From positions 42,667 to 106,666 of the forward strand of contig CAZHKE010000006.1 of the NCBI GenBank assembly GCA_964532485.1: a DNA stretch of 64,000 nt, written 5' to 3'. Both the position numbers and the translations under genes were made by a program. A model generated the notes under the pieces. That model saw only the letters and a program-made list of their open reading frames with translations, did not search any database and was not told the DNA's origin. Every line of letters starts with the position of its first letter. The stretch's first letter is position 1. Positions 35,112 through 42,596 of this stretch are shown piece by piece. The stretch is from DATBSK01 sp964532485 (GTDB taxonomy: Bacteria > Actinomycetota > Acidimicrobiia > IMCC26256 > PALSA-555).

Positions 35112-36352
35112 TGACGCCCGCAGGCGGCGCGCTCGCCGGGCTCCGAGTCGTCGAGCTCGCCAGCGACCATGCGGCCTTCGCCGGGAAGCTGCTCGCGGAC
35201 TTGGGCGCGGAGGTCGTGCTCGTGGAGCCGCCGGGCGGACACCACAGCCGCGGCTACGAGCCCTTCGTCGATGATCGGCCCGACCCCGAGCGGAGTCTTT
35301 GGTGGTGGCACTACCACACCAGCAAGCTCGGCGTGGTGCTCGACCTCGAGGACGGCGCCGACGTGACGCGCTTCCGACGGCTCGTCGCGACAGCGGACAT
35401 CGTGCTCGACGGCGAGGCGCCGGGGCGGATGTCCGCGCTGGGACTCGACTTCTCAGACCTGCGCGCCGGCCACGATGAGCTCGTATGGGTCTCGGTCACT
35501 GCCTTCGGACGCGACAACCCGCGGCGGGGCGAGCCGTTCACCGACCTGACCCTGCTCGCGGGTGGCGGTCCGGTGTGGTCCTGCGGCTACGACGACCACA
35601 GTCTGCCGCCGGTCCGCGGCGGCGGGAACCAGGGCTACCAGATCGGCTCGGTGTGGGCGGCGATCGGCGCGCTCACCGCGATCCTCGCCCGCGACGTCAC
35701 GGGTCGCGGGCAGCTGGTCGACGTGAGCCTGCACGCAGCCGCCAACGTCACGACCGAGGCCGCCACACAAGCCTGGCTGATGACCGGTGAGGAGGTCTCG
35801 CGCCTCACCTGCCGCCACGCGGCGCGCCAGGGCAACGTGAGCCAGCAGACGCTGGCGTTGACGGCCGACGGCAGGTGGATGAACACGGGGGTCCCGCCGC
35901 GCACGCCGCGCGAGTTCAGCGCCCTGTCGGAGTGGCTCGACGAGCTCGACCTGCGCGACGAGTTCCCCGAGACCGTGTTCCTCGAGCTCGGCGCGAAGCG
36001 TGAGACGATCGCGTTCGGTGACATCGGTGTCGACCCGGTGCTCACCGAGATCGTGAGCGCCGGACGCGAGGCGATGATGTTCATCGCATCGAAGCTGAGT
36101 GCCGACGACTTCTTCGTCGGGGGCCAACGCAGGGGTCTGACGTGCGGGCCGGTGTACGCGCCCGAGGAGATCATGGCCGACGAGCACATCACCGCGCGTG
36201 GGTTCCCCACCGCCGTTCACCACGACGATCTGGATCGGGACGTGGTGTACCCCGGTGCGCCATTCGTCATGTCGGCGACGCCGTGGCGGATTGCCCGGCG
36301 TGCCCCGCGAATCGGTGAGCACCAGCATCTCGTCTTCACCCCGTCGTCGTGA
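35111..36352 (+). CDS. CaiB/BaiF family protein lacking the catalytic aspartate
   Basis: 413 residues of the class III CoA-transferase fold: RVVELASDHAAFAGKLLADLGAEVVLVE at the N-terminus and VTGRGQLVDVSLHAAAN in the middle. At the position of the catalytic Asp (GD/MD in the four other CaiB proteins of the window) it reads GNQGYQIGS, with no acid. A gapless count from the following LxxR places Tyr there. It is therefore probably a structural or regulatory subunit for the overlapping upstream gene, as in known two-subunit CoA-transferases of this family, or it uses other chemistry. Confidence 0.85.
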   Translation: MTPAGGALAGLRVVELASDHAAFAGKLLADLGAEVVLVEPPGGHHSRGYEPFVDDRPDPERSLWWWHYHTSKLGVVLDLEDGADVTRFRRLVATADIVLDGEAPGRMSALGLDFSDLRAGHDELVWVSVTAFGRDNPRRGEPFTDLTLLAGGGPVWSCGYDDHSLPPVRGGGNQGYQIGSVWAAIGALTAILARDVTGRGQLVDVSLHAAANVTTEAATQAWLMTGEEVSRLTCRHAARQGNVSQQTLALTADGRWMNTGVPPRTPREFSALSEWLDELDLRDEFPETVFLELGAKRETIAFGDIGVDPVLTEIVSAGREAMMFIASKLSADDFFVGGQRRGLTCGPVYAPEEIMADEHITARGFPTAVHHDDLDRDVVYPGAPFVMSATPWRIARRAPRIGEHQHLVFTPSS

Positions 36353-36380
36353 CGTATCGACCCGAGAGGACTTCTTGAAG

Positions 36381-37205
36381 ATGTACGAGGAGATGTTCAG
36401 GTTCGACGGCAAGCGAGCCCTGGTCGTCGGTGGCGCGACCGGCATGGGCGCAGAGGCCGCCCGCATCATCCAAGGCCTCGGGGCGGAGGTGACCGTCATG
36501 GACAATGCCGACGTCCAGATGGCGGACGTCGCGGGCGTCAAGCTCGATCTCCGTGACCGTGCCGGCATCGACGCGGCCGTGGACGCGCAAGAGGGGCCGA
36601 TCCACGCGGTGCTGTCGTGCGCGGGCGTTGGCGCTGGCTCCCCCGGCATCCATCAGGTGAACTTCATCGGTCAGCGCCACCTGATCGAGCGGCTCATCGA
36701 TCAGGACAAGCTGCCGTCGGGGTCGGCCGTCGCCATGATCGCCTCGATCGCCGGCATGGGTTGGGAGGCGAACCTGCCGACACTGCTCGACTTCCTGGCC
36801 ACCCCCGACTTCGAGGCTGCCTCGAAGTGGGTCGAGGAGCACCCCGACCAGACCGGCCCGGCCGAGCTGACGATGGACTACGTCTTCAGCAAGCAGGCGA
36901 TCTGCGCATATGCGGCGTCTCGCGCCTTCCACTTCTTGCAGCGAGGGATCCGGATCAACGCCATCATGCCGGGGATCATCGATACGGCACTCGCCCGGGC
37001 GAACGACTGGTTGAGCTACGACGAGGACTGGCGCAGCGCCGTCTCGATCGAGAACACGCCGGAGAAGCCTGCATACCCGTTGGTGTTCCTCTGCAGCGCC
37101 GCAGCGAGTCACGTCAGCGGGGCGACGCTGACGGTCGACGTCGGTTGGACGAGCTCGCAGATGACAGGCTCGTTCACCTCAGGCGCACTGCCCGCCGCCG
37201 ACTGA
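36381..37205 (+). CDS. SDR-family oxidoreductase (3-alpha-HSD/carbonyl-reductase-like)
   Basis: 274-residue short-chain dehydrogenase. The cofactor motif is VVGGATGMGAEAA, active-site Ser in MIASIAGMG and YxxxK in YVFSK. The insertion FLATPDFEAASKWVEEHPDQ before the active site matches that in the SDR at 9331, pointing to the 3-alpha-hydroxysteroid dehydrogenase/carbonyl reductase group. The ATG at 36381 (MYEEMFRFDGK) is taken because the fold begins there. It lies 28 bases after the CaiB pair and before the ferredoxin. It probably oxidises an alcohol made by the P450. Confidence 0.87.
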   Translation: MYEEMFRFDGKRALVVGGATGMGAEAARIIQGLGAEVTVMDNADVQMADVAGVKLDLRDRAGIDAAVDAQEGPIHAVLSCAGVGAGSPGIHQVNFIGQRHLIERLIDQDKLPSGSAVAMIASIAGMGWEANLPTLLDFLATPDFEAASKWVEEHPDQTGPAELTMDYVFSKQAICAYAASRAFHFLQRGIRINAIMPGIIDTALARANDWLSYDEDWRSAVSIENTPEKPAYPLVFLCSAAASHVSGATLTVDVGWTSSQMTGSFTSGALPAAD

Positions 37206-37229
37206 CCCCGAGACAGCGAAGGAGCACCC

Positions 37230-37430
37230 ATGCGCGCGATCGTCGACCGCGACCGTTGCCAGGGCCACAACCGGTGCTACGCGGAAGCGCCGACGCTGTT
37301 CGACCTCGACGACGAGCTGAAGTCCGTCGTCCTGGTCGACATCGTGCCGACCGACCAAGAGGATGCGGCGCGGCGCGCCGAGCGCAACTGCCCCGAGCGC
37401 GCGATCACGCTGGTGGACGGAGATGGATGA
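37230..37430 (+). CDS. Ferredoxin, [3Fe-4S] type
   Basis: 66-residue electron carrier. Three cysteines are present: Cys10 and Cys16 in CQGHNRC (C-x5-C) and Cys54 in NCPERAI, the pattern of actinobacterial 3Fe-4S ferredoxins that donate to P450s. The residue between the first two cysteines that would bind a fourth iron is missing. It is in the operon headed by a P450 at 31152, so it is the likely redox partner; no ferredoxin reductase is encoded in the window. The next gene starts within its last eight bases. Confidence 0.93.
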   Translation: MRAIVDRDRCQGHNRCYAEAPTLFDLDDELKSVVLVDIVPTDQEDAARRAERNCPERAITLVDGDG

Positions 37431-37863
37431 ACCGTCCGCCGACGTGAATGAGCACGTCCTCTACCCACCGATGCCGGCCCCGGACGAGCTCAGCGCCTTC
37501 TTCTGGGACGGCATCGCCCGGCACGAGCTGCTCGTCATGCGCTGCACATCGTGCGGATGGCTCCTGCATCCGCCGAAGGGCTCGTGCCCGCGCTGCCTGT
37601 CGACATCGCTCGCGGTGACCGACCTGTCGGGCCGGGCCTCGCTCGTCACGTGGTCCCAGCCCATGCAGTCCCACGAGCCCTACTTCCAAGCGCGGGTCCC
37701 CTTCGTGTTCGCCACCGTCAACCTTGTGGAGCAGGAGCCCTTGCGCTTCGCGACGAACCTCGTCGATTGCGACGAGGACGCGCTGCGCATCGACCTGCCG
37801 CTCGTCGTCACCTTCCGCGACGTCGCGCCGGGCTGCACGTTGCCGCTCTTCCGGCCGGCCTGA
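37423..37863 (+). CDS. DUF35 zinc-ribbon/OB-fold protein, aldolase partner
   Basis: 146 residues. A zinc ribbon uses Cys41, 44, 55 and 58 (CTSCGWLLHPPKGSCPRC), followed by an OB fold ending VTFRDVAPGCTLPLFRP. In steroid degradation a DUF35 domain (of ChsH2) binds the thiolase-fold aldolase Ltp2 and completes its active enzyme. The ATG overlaps the ferredoxin stop by eight bases and the stop overlaps the aldolase start (TGATG), so all three are coupled. It resembles the N-terminal domain of the fused protein at 5090. Confidence 0.92.
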   Translation: MDEPSADVNEHVLYPPMPAPDELSAFFWDGIARHELLVMRCTSCGWLLHPPKGSCPRCLSTSLAVTDLSGRASLVTWSQPMQSHEPYFQARVPFVFATVNLVEQEPLRFATNLVDCDEDALRIDLPLVVTFRDVAPGCTLPLFRPA

Positions 37864-39032
37864 TGGTGAACGCCAGCAAGCGGGTCGCGATCGCCGGCGT
37901 CGGCTACTCGGAGATCGGTCGCCGCCTGCCGCACTCCGACGACGAGCTCGTCCGCCAGGCCGTCACCGCCGCGCTCGACGACGCGGGCATGACGACATCG
38001 GACATCGACGGGATCGGCACCTCCGGCGGCGTCGCCCTCTCGATCGGGCAGTTGCTCGGGATGATGCCGCTCAACTGGTTCTTCACGTCGACCCAGATCG
38101 GGCCCGCGTTCTCGGAGACGGCGGTCATGACGATCTCGGCCGTCGCCTCGGGCGTGTGCCACACCGCGCTCGCCATTCGACTCATCCGTCAGGCCGGCGG
38201 GGGCCGGCCTTCGCTCGAGGCGATGGCGGCGATGACGGGTCCGCCGGACGGGCCCCGGCGGGTCGGCGGCGACCAGCAGTGGACGGCGCCGTTCGGCGGC
38301 AGCATGCCCGCGACGTTCCTCGGCGGGTTGCAGATGCAGCGCTACATGAGCGAGTTCGGGGTGACGCAGGAGCAGTTCGGTGTTCACGCGACGATCCAGA
38401 GGGAACACGCGGCCCGGAACCCCGATGCGCTGCTGCGCGACCCGCTGACGCTCGACGAGTATCTCGCCTCGCGCTTCGTGAGCAAGCCGGTCCGCCTCCT
38501 CGACTGCGACTATCCCTGTGACGCGGTCTCGTGCGTGATCTTCACGACGGCCGAGCGCGCGAGAGACCTCCGGAAGCCGCCGGTGCTGGTCGAGGCCTGG
38601 GCGATGGCGGGTGTGAGCGATCTCGACATGACGCTGCTCGACGACTTCACGGCCAACTCCGTCGCGCCGTGCAGCGAGGCCTTGTGGTCCCGAACCGACC
38701 TCCGGCCGTCCGACGTGGACACTGCTCACCTCTATGACGGATTCTCGGTGATCTGCTTCGAGTGGCTCGAGCACCTCGGCTTCTGCGGACGCGGTGAGGC
38801 GGGGGCGTTCGTCGAGGAAGGCAAAACTCGTCTCGGTGGTTCGCTCCCGCTCAACACCGACGGCGGGGCGTGCAACGTCGGTCGCCGCCACGGTGCCAAC
38901 TTCTGCATCGAGGCGGCGCGCCAACTGCGCGGCGAGGCCGGTCCTCGCCAGGTGCCCGGTGCCGAGGTCTCCGTGTGGTCGAACGCGTCCGGCGCCTTCG
39001 CCGGCGCGGCGCTGTTGACCACGGATCGGTGA
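37863..39032 (+). CDS. Ltp2-like thiolase-fold aldolase
   Basis: 389 residues of the SCP2-thiolase family. The thiolase nucleophile Cys is absent (IGPAFSETAVMTI in its place), and the usual C-terminal CxG motif is SNASGAFAG. It keeps LLDCDYPCDA, HLYDGFSVICFEWLEHLGF and GGACNVGRRHG, features it shares with the other two modules. Together with the overlapping DUF35 gene it probably forms an alpha2-beta2 retro-aldolase that splits a beta-hydroxyacyl-CoA into a carbonyl compound and a shortened acyl-CoA. Last gene of the operon; four bases separate it from the convergent epimerase. Confidence 0.87.
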   Translation: MVNASKRVAIAGVGYSEIGRRLPHSDDELVRQAVTAALDDAGMTTSDIDGIGTSGGVALSIGQLLGMMPLNWFFTSTQIGPAFSETAVMTISAVASGVCHTALAIRLIRQAGGGRPSLEAMAAMTGPPDGPRRVGGDQQWTAPFGGSMPATFLGGLQMQRYMSEFGVTQEQFGVHATIQREHAARNPDALLRDPLTLDEYLASRFVSKPVRLLDCDYPCDAVSCVIFTTAERARDLRKPPVLVEAWAMAGVSDLDMTLLDDFTANSVAPCSEALWSRTDLRPSDVDTAHLYDGFSVICFEWLEHLGFCGRGEAGAFVEEGKTRLGGSLPLNTDGGACNVGRRHGANFCIEAARQLRGEAGPRQVPGAEVSVWSNASGAFAGAALLTTDR

Positions 39033-39035
39033 CGA

Positions 39036-39959
39036 TCACGCTGGGTCGATGATGCCTCTGCGCTCGAGCGTGTCGCGGATCCCGTCGCGCCAGTGAACGG
39101 AGCACTTGCCGATCATGTCCTCACGGCGGGTGTTGTCGGAGATGAAGGTGTCGAACGCTACGGGGCTCTCGACGAACTCGGCCTCCAGGCCGGTGAGCTC
39201 GGCGACGTACTCGACCATCTCGCGATCGGACACCGGTTCGTCGCCGGCCCAGTTCACGAGCGTCGCCGGCACGGACGCAGCCTCGAGCAGCAGATGTGCC
39301 TGCGCGGCGATGTCCTCGCCGGCGATCGGTGAGCACATGTCTTCGTACCCGATCGGCTCGGGGATCGGCTGGCCCGCCGACAGCAGGTGGTACGCCATCA
39401 CGGGCAGGCCACCATGGCCGGTCCAGCTGTAGCCCACGTTCATGCGGGCGATCGTCGTCGGCAGGTCGAGCATCCGAGCCGCAGACCGAACGGCACCTTC
39501 GGTTGCGATCTTCGCCACCGGGTACCCGGGGTCGTAGCTCGCCATCCCCCCGAGAGCGTCTGTCTCCGAGTACGCGTGGTCGGGGTGATCCTCGTGTCGC
39601 CGGTAGACGCAGAAGCTGCCGACGTAGAGGAAGGCATCGGCGTTTCGGCAATGCTGCATGAGGAGCGCCGTCGACTCGGCGTTCTTGGCGATGCCCTCGT
39701 CATGGTGCTCCAGCCCGCCGACCGGGTCGATCGCCGAGTGCACGACGTGGGTGAAGTCGTCGGGCAGCATTGAGTGGTCGCCCGTCTTCATCTCCCAGAG
39801 GATGGTCTTCACGCCCATCGCTTCGAGCTCGGCCTTACGTGTGGGGTCGGTGAAGCGCGCCGGGCACCAGACCTCGTTCTTCGCGACCATGTCCTCGACG
39901 ATCGGTCCGGCGATCTGGCCGGTACCGCCCGTGATGAGGACCTTCTTGCCCTCGATCAA
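39036..39959 (-). CDS. NAD-dependent epimerase/dehydratase family protein
   Basis: 307-residue extended SDR. The Rossmann motif is LITGGTGQIAGPI at residues 8-20; the active-site pair is in YDPGYPVAK (Tyr-x3-Lys) and the upstream segment YVGSFCVYRRHED corresponds to the Ser region. The C-terminal substrate-binding half includes NWAGDEPVSDREMVEY. The apparent start is TTG at 39959 with GGGGGA upstream; no better ATG keeps the nucleotide-binding motif. It follows the DapB-like gene after 34 bases, so they are one unit. Substrate unknown; members act on sugars but also on steroid and flavonoid alcohols. Confidence 0.82.
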   Translation of the reverse strand: MIEGKKVLITGGTGQIAGPIVEDMVAKNEVWCPARFTDPTRKAELEAMGVKTILWEMKTGDHSMLPDDFTHVVHSAIDPVGGLEHHDEGIAKNAESTALLMQHCRNADAFLYVGSFCVYRRHEDHPDHAYSETDALGGMASYDPGYPVAKIATEGAVRSAARMLDLPTTIARMNVGYSWTGHGGLPVMAYHLLSAGQPIPEPIGYEDMCSPIAGEDIAAQAHLLLEAASVPATLVNWAGDEPVSDREMVEYVAELTGLEAEFVESPVAFDTFISDNTRREDMIGKCSVHWRDGIRDTLERRGIIDPA

Positions 39960-39993
39960 CGCTTGTCCCCCCGATTCTCGTGGAGCTCGACGA

Positions 39994-41058
39994 TCAGTTG
40001 CTCGGCTTCTGCAGGCTGTGGCGCCCGGTGATCATGGGCAGGTCGAGGCACGTCTTGATCCCGGGTGCCGCGTTGCACAGCGGAACGACCGCGTGGACGG
40101 CATGCAAGGCGGTGCCGAGGCACGCCTGGTCATTGTGGTCCTCACCGTGGATGCCGATCTTGGCCTCGAGGACCATGGACGGCAGGCCTTCGACGGTGAC
40201 CTTCCAGCCGCGCCCGTTGGGCCAGTCGGGAGCGGCGTCGTCGGACAGGCGGTTGATGTGCTCGACCGTGAGCGCCTTGCGCCCCTCGACGACAGCAGTG
40301 GCCGAGAAGCGCATCGCGGCAACCGTGCCGGCCTCGATGCGGCCCGCCGCGATGTCGAAGGCCGTGTCGGTCACCCACACCTGGCGATCGAAGGTGAAGT
40401 CGTCGATGGTGGCCCCCAGGCCGTCAGCGATGAGCATGATCGGCGCCAGGAAGAAGCCACCGATCACGGACGCGTCGCCCCAGAGCGCGCTCTCGTCGTC
40501 GGGGGTCTTGCCGAAACCCATGCCTTCGAACAAGTTGAACGCGTGGTCGTAGCTCGAGTAGTCGAGCAGCTCCTGGACCGTCAGCGACTCGATGTGGCGA
40601 AAGATGCCTGACATCGTCAGTGGCAGCACCTCGGAGGCCCAGCCGGGTTCCACCCCAGTGCCATGGAAGCTGGTGCCGCCCTCCGCGCAGGCCTTCTCGA
40701 TGCGGCCGAGCACCTCGGGGCCCATCGCCGCCGGGTAGATCAACGGCGTCACCGCGGTCGATACGACGTTCTTGCCCGACGAGAGCAGGGCGCAGATGTC
40801 GTCGATGGCGGGGAACGGATCTTGCTCGGCCATCGCCATGTAGATGACGCAATCGGCATCGAGGGCGAGGATCGCGTCGCGATCGTTCGTCGCCTTCACA
40901 CCGATCGGTCCGATGCCAGCGATGTCGCCGACATCCTTCCCGACCTTCTCGTCGGTGTAGACGTACGCACCGACGAGCTCGAGGTCTGGGTGATCAGCGG
41001 TCGCGGCGATCGCGAAGCAACCGACCGGACCCGTGGCCCACTGCACGACTCTGAGCAT
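39994..41058 (-). CDS. DapB-fold NAD(P)H-dependent dehydrogenase (paralogue of 16356)
   Basis: 354 residues: VVQWATGPVGCFAIAA Rossmann motif, FHGTGVEPGWASEVLPLTMSG and YDHAFNLFEGMGFG, matching the 361-residue protein at 16356-17441 nearly residue for residue over long stretches (for example DLPM near the C-terminus). The family is related to dihydrodipicolinate reductase and diaminopentanoate dehydrogenase. Two copies 23 kb apart in one catabolic region suggest related steps on two substrates. A TAGTCG box lies five bases before the ATG, hinting at a leaderless transcript. Confidence 0.8.
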   Translation of the reverse strand: MLRVVQWATGPVGCFAIAATADHPDLELVGAYVYTDEKVGKDVGDIAGIGPIGVKATNDRDAILALDADCVIYMAMAEQDPFPAIDDICALLSSGKNVVSTAVTPLIYPAAMGPEVLGRIEKACAEGGTSFHGTGVEPGWASEVLPLTMSGIFRHIESLTVQELLDYSSYDHAFNLFEGMGFGKTPDDESALWGDASVIGGFFLAPIMLIADGLGATIDDFTFDRQVWVTDTAFDIAAGRIEAGTVAAMRFSATAVVEGRKALTVEHINRLSDDAAPDWPNGRGWKVTVEGLPSMVLEAKIGIHGEDHNDQACLGTALHAVHAVVPLCNAAPGIKTCLDLPMITGRHSLQKPSN

Positions 41059-41063
41059 GGGGG

Positions 41064-41109
41064 CGACTATCGCACTCCTCGGCAGGATTGTCTATGGTCC
41101 ATCGAAAAC
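41064..41109 (-). promoter_or_regulatory. Promoter region of the DapB-like gene with degenerate element (copy F)
   Basis: Minus strand: GTTTTCGATGG, one base, CCATAGACAA forms an imperfect inverted repeat (8 of 10 positions) at 41088-41109; TAGTCG at 41064-41069 could be a -10 for a leaderless message starting at 41058. The left arm resembles the CTTTTCTAT element only loosely. Confidence 0.3.
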
Positions 41110-41246
41110 AGTCTCCTGGGTGGGAGCTCCTGCGCCCACGTGTGCAGCCGCCATCCGACCGAAAGCGGCCTCGCTCCGGATCCGGGCCACGACGACCAAG
41201 GCGTCGGCATCGGGTGTCAGCTCACACGAGACCCGCCGCGCCAGAC

Positions 41247-41282
41247 GGCGAACAGCCAAGAAGAGGCGAACAGCGAAGAAGA
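41247..41282 (+). repeat. Two-copy 18-bp tandem repeat in an SDR leader
   Basis: The 18-mer GGCGAACAGCCAAGAAGA is followed directly by a second copy differing at one base. The unit is purine-rich and ends in AAGAAGAGGGG just before the ATG at 41291, so the duplication also repeats a Shine-Dalgarno-like stretch. It lies in the 232-base gap between the DapB-like and SDR genes. Confidence 0.7.
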
Positions 41283-41290
41283 GGGGAGCG

Positions 41291-42043
41291 ATGGGAGGTG
41301 AGCTCGAGGGACGCCGGGTGCTCGTCGTCGGCGCGTCACGCGGCATCGGCTACGCGGCGGCGGTGGCGTGCGGCGATGCCGGCGCGCGCCTCGCGGTAGC
41401 GGCGCGCACGACATCTCAGCTCCAGGCGCACGCTGACCGGCACGGTGCGGCCGTCGTGGACTGCGACGTCTGCGACGAGGCCGGTTGCAGAGCCGCGGTC
41501 GACTCGGCGGTGTCGGCGCTCGGCGGACTCGATGCGCTGGTCATCACCACGGGGATCACCTCCTTCGGAGACGTGGCCGAGTACTCGAGGAGTCGACTCG
41601 AGGACGTGTTCGCGACGAACGTCTTCGGGCCGCACTCCGTCCTCGCGGCGGCCGTGCCGCACCTCGAGCAGTCCGGCGGGCACGCGGTGGTGCTCAACTC
41701 CGAGAGCGCCCAGTACGTTCCGGACCCCTGGCCGGGCATCGGTGCCTACATCGCATCGAAGCGGGCGCTCGACTCGTTGGTGCGCTCGTACCACGTCGAG
41801 CACCCCGCGGTCGCGTTCACCAGCTATTTCGTCGGTGCGACGCTGACGAACATCTCCAGCGAGGGCGCCGAGCCGTACCTCGGTCGCTGGCTCGAGAAGG
41901 GCTACCTCGAGGTCACCAACGCGCTCGTTCCCGAAGACCACGGTCGAATCATCGTCGACATCCTCACGGCGGGGGAGCGCGTACGCATCGACGCCGTCGG
42001 TGTGCGCCCGCGGCACATCAGCGGCGGCATCGTCGAGTTCTGA
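41291..42043 (+). CDS. SDR-family oxidoreductase
   Basis: 250-residue classical SDR. The cofactor motif is VLVVGASRGIGYAAA, followed by NNAG-region equivalent VITTGIT, Ser in LNSESAQ and YxxxK in YIASK. The ATG has GAGGGGAGCG just upstream. It lies alone on the plus strand between two minus-strand units. It lacks the insertion seen in the SDRs at 9331 and 36381, so it belongs to another SDR subgroup. Substrate unknown. Confidence 0.85.
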   Translation: MGGELEGRRVLVVGASRGIGYAAAVACGDAGARLAVAARTTSQLQAHADRHGAAVVDCDVCDEAGCRAAVDSAVSALGGLDALVITTGITSFGDVAEYSRSRLEDVFATNVFGPHSVLAAAVPHLEQSGGHAVVLNSESAQYVPDPWPGIGAYIASKRALDSLVRSYHVEHPAVAFTSYFVGATLTNISSEGAEPYLGRWLEKGYLEVTNALVPEDHGRIIVDILTAGERVRIDAVGVRPRHISGGIVEF

Positions 42044-42054
42044 GGGAACGTCCG

Positions 42055-42480
42055 TCAGCTCGCGGACTGCGTCTTGGCGTTGACGACGACGCGTCGCGTC
42101 GTGAAGCGCCACGCATCCGATCGCCGCAGCTCGTCGTGGTAGCGAGCGGCCAGCGTGATGCTGAAGGTCCCGTCGGCCTGGCGACTCACCACGGCGAGGT
42201 CGCTCACGCAGCGCGCCGCCGCTCCGTCGAGATCGATCTCGATGTTGGAGAGCATGTGCGAGGTCGACGGCCGGTCGAAGGGGCTGGCGCCCGCAGCGAA
42301 GACTTCGGCGATGGCCTCGCGTCCGACGGCCACGCGGCCCATCAGGTCGAGCCGGCCGTCGGGTACGAACAGCTCGGGCACCTCGGCAGTGCGCCCGTCG
42401 TCGACGAGGCGGCAGTAGCGAACGAGCAGGCGCTCGATCGCCCGCTCGTCGACCAGCCGGTCGACGGCGTCGTCATCCAT
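42055..42480 (-). CDS. SnoaL/NTF2-like family protein
   Basis: 141-residue small alpha-beta cone-fold protein: ERAIERLLVRYCRLVDDGR at the N-terminus and CVSDLAVVSRQADGTFSITLAARYHDEL in the sheet region. This fold covers ketosteroid isomerase-like, limonene epoxide hydrolase-like and dehydratase enzymes as well as non-catalytic proteins. The Asp/Tyr pair for isomerase activity cannot be assigned by eye. It ends 11 bases from the convergent SDR. A role in isomerising or dehydrating a cyclic intermediate is possible. Confidence 0.75.
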   Translation of the reverse strand: MDDDAVDRLVDERAIERLLVRYCRLVDDGRTAEVPELFVPDGRLDLMGRVAVGREAIAEVFAAGASPFDRPSTSHMLSNIEIDLDGAAARCVSDLAVVSRQADGTFSITLAARYHDELRRSDAWRFTTRRVVVNAKTQSAS

Positions 42481-42528
42481 TCCCGACGTCCTGGCTGAGG
42501 TGCGCGGTCATCGAAGACTCCTCGGCTC

Positions 42529-42558
42529 TTGTAGTAGGAATGCCATCATTATTAGGGT
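42529..42558 (+). promoter_or_regulatory. Putative promoter of the CaiB gene at 42597
   Basis: TTGTAG (42529-42534), an 18-base spacer and TAGGGT (42553-42558) fit a housekeeping-type promoter. It reads toward the CaiB gene, leaving a leader of roughly 30 bases that contains an AGGGGG ribosome binding site. Confidence 0.45.
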
Positions 42559-42596
42559 TTTGGCTCGGTCCGAACAGGCCATCCCAGGGGGACGTC

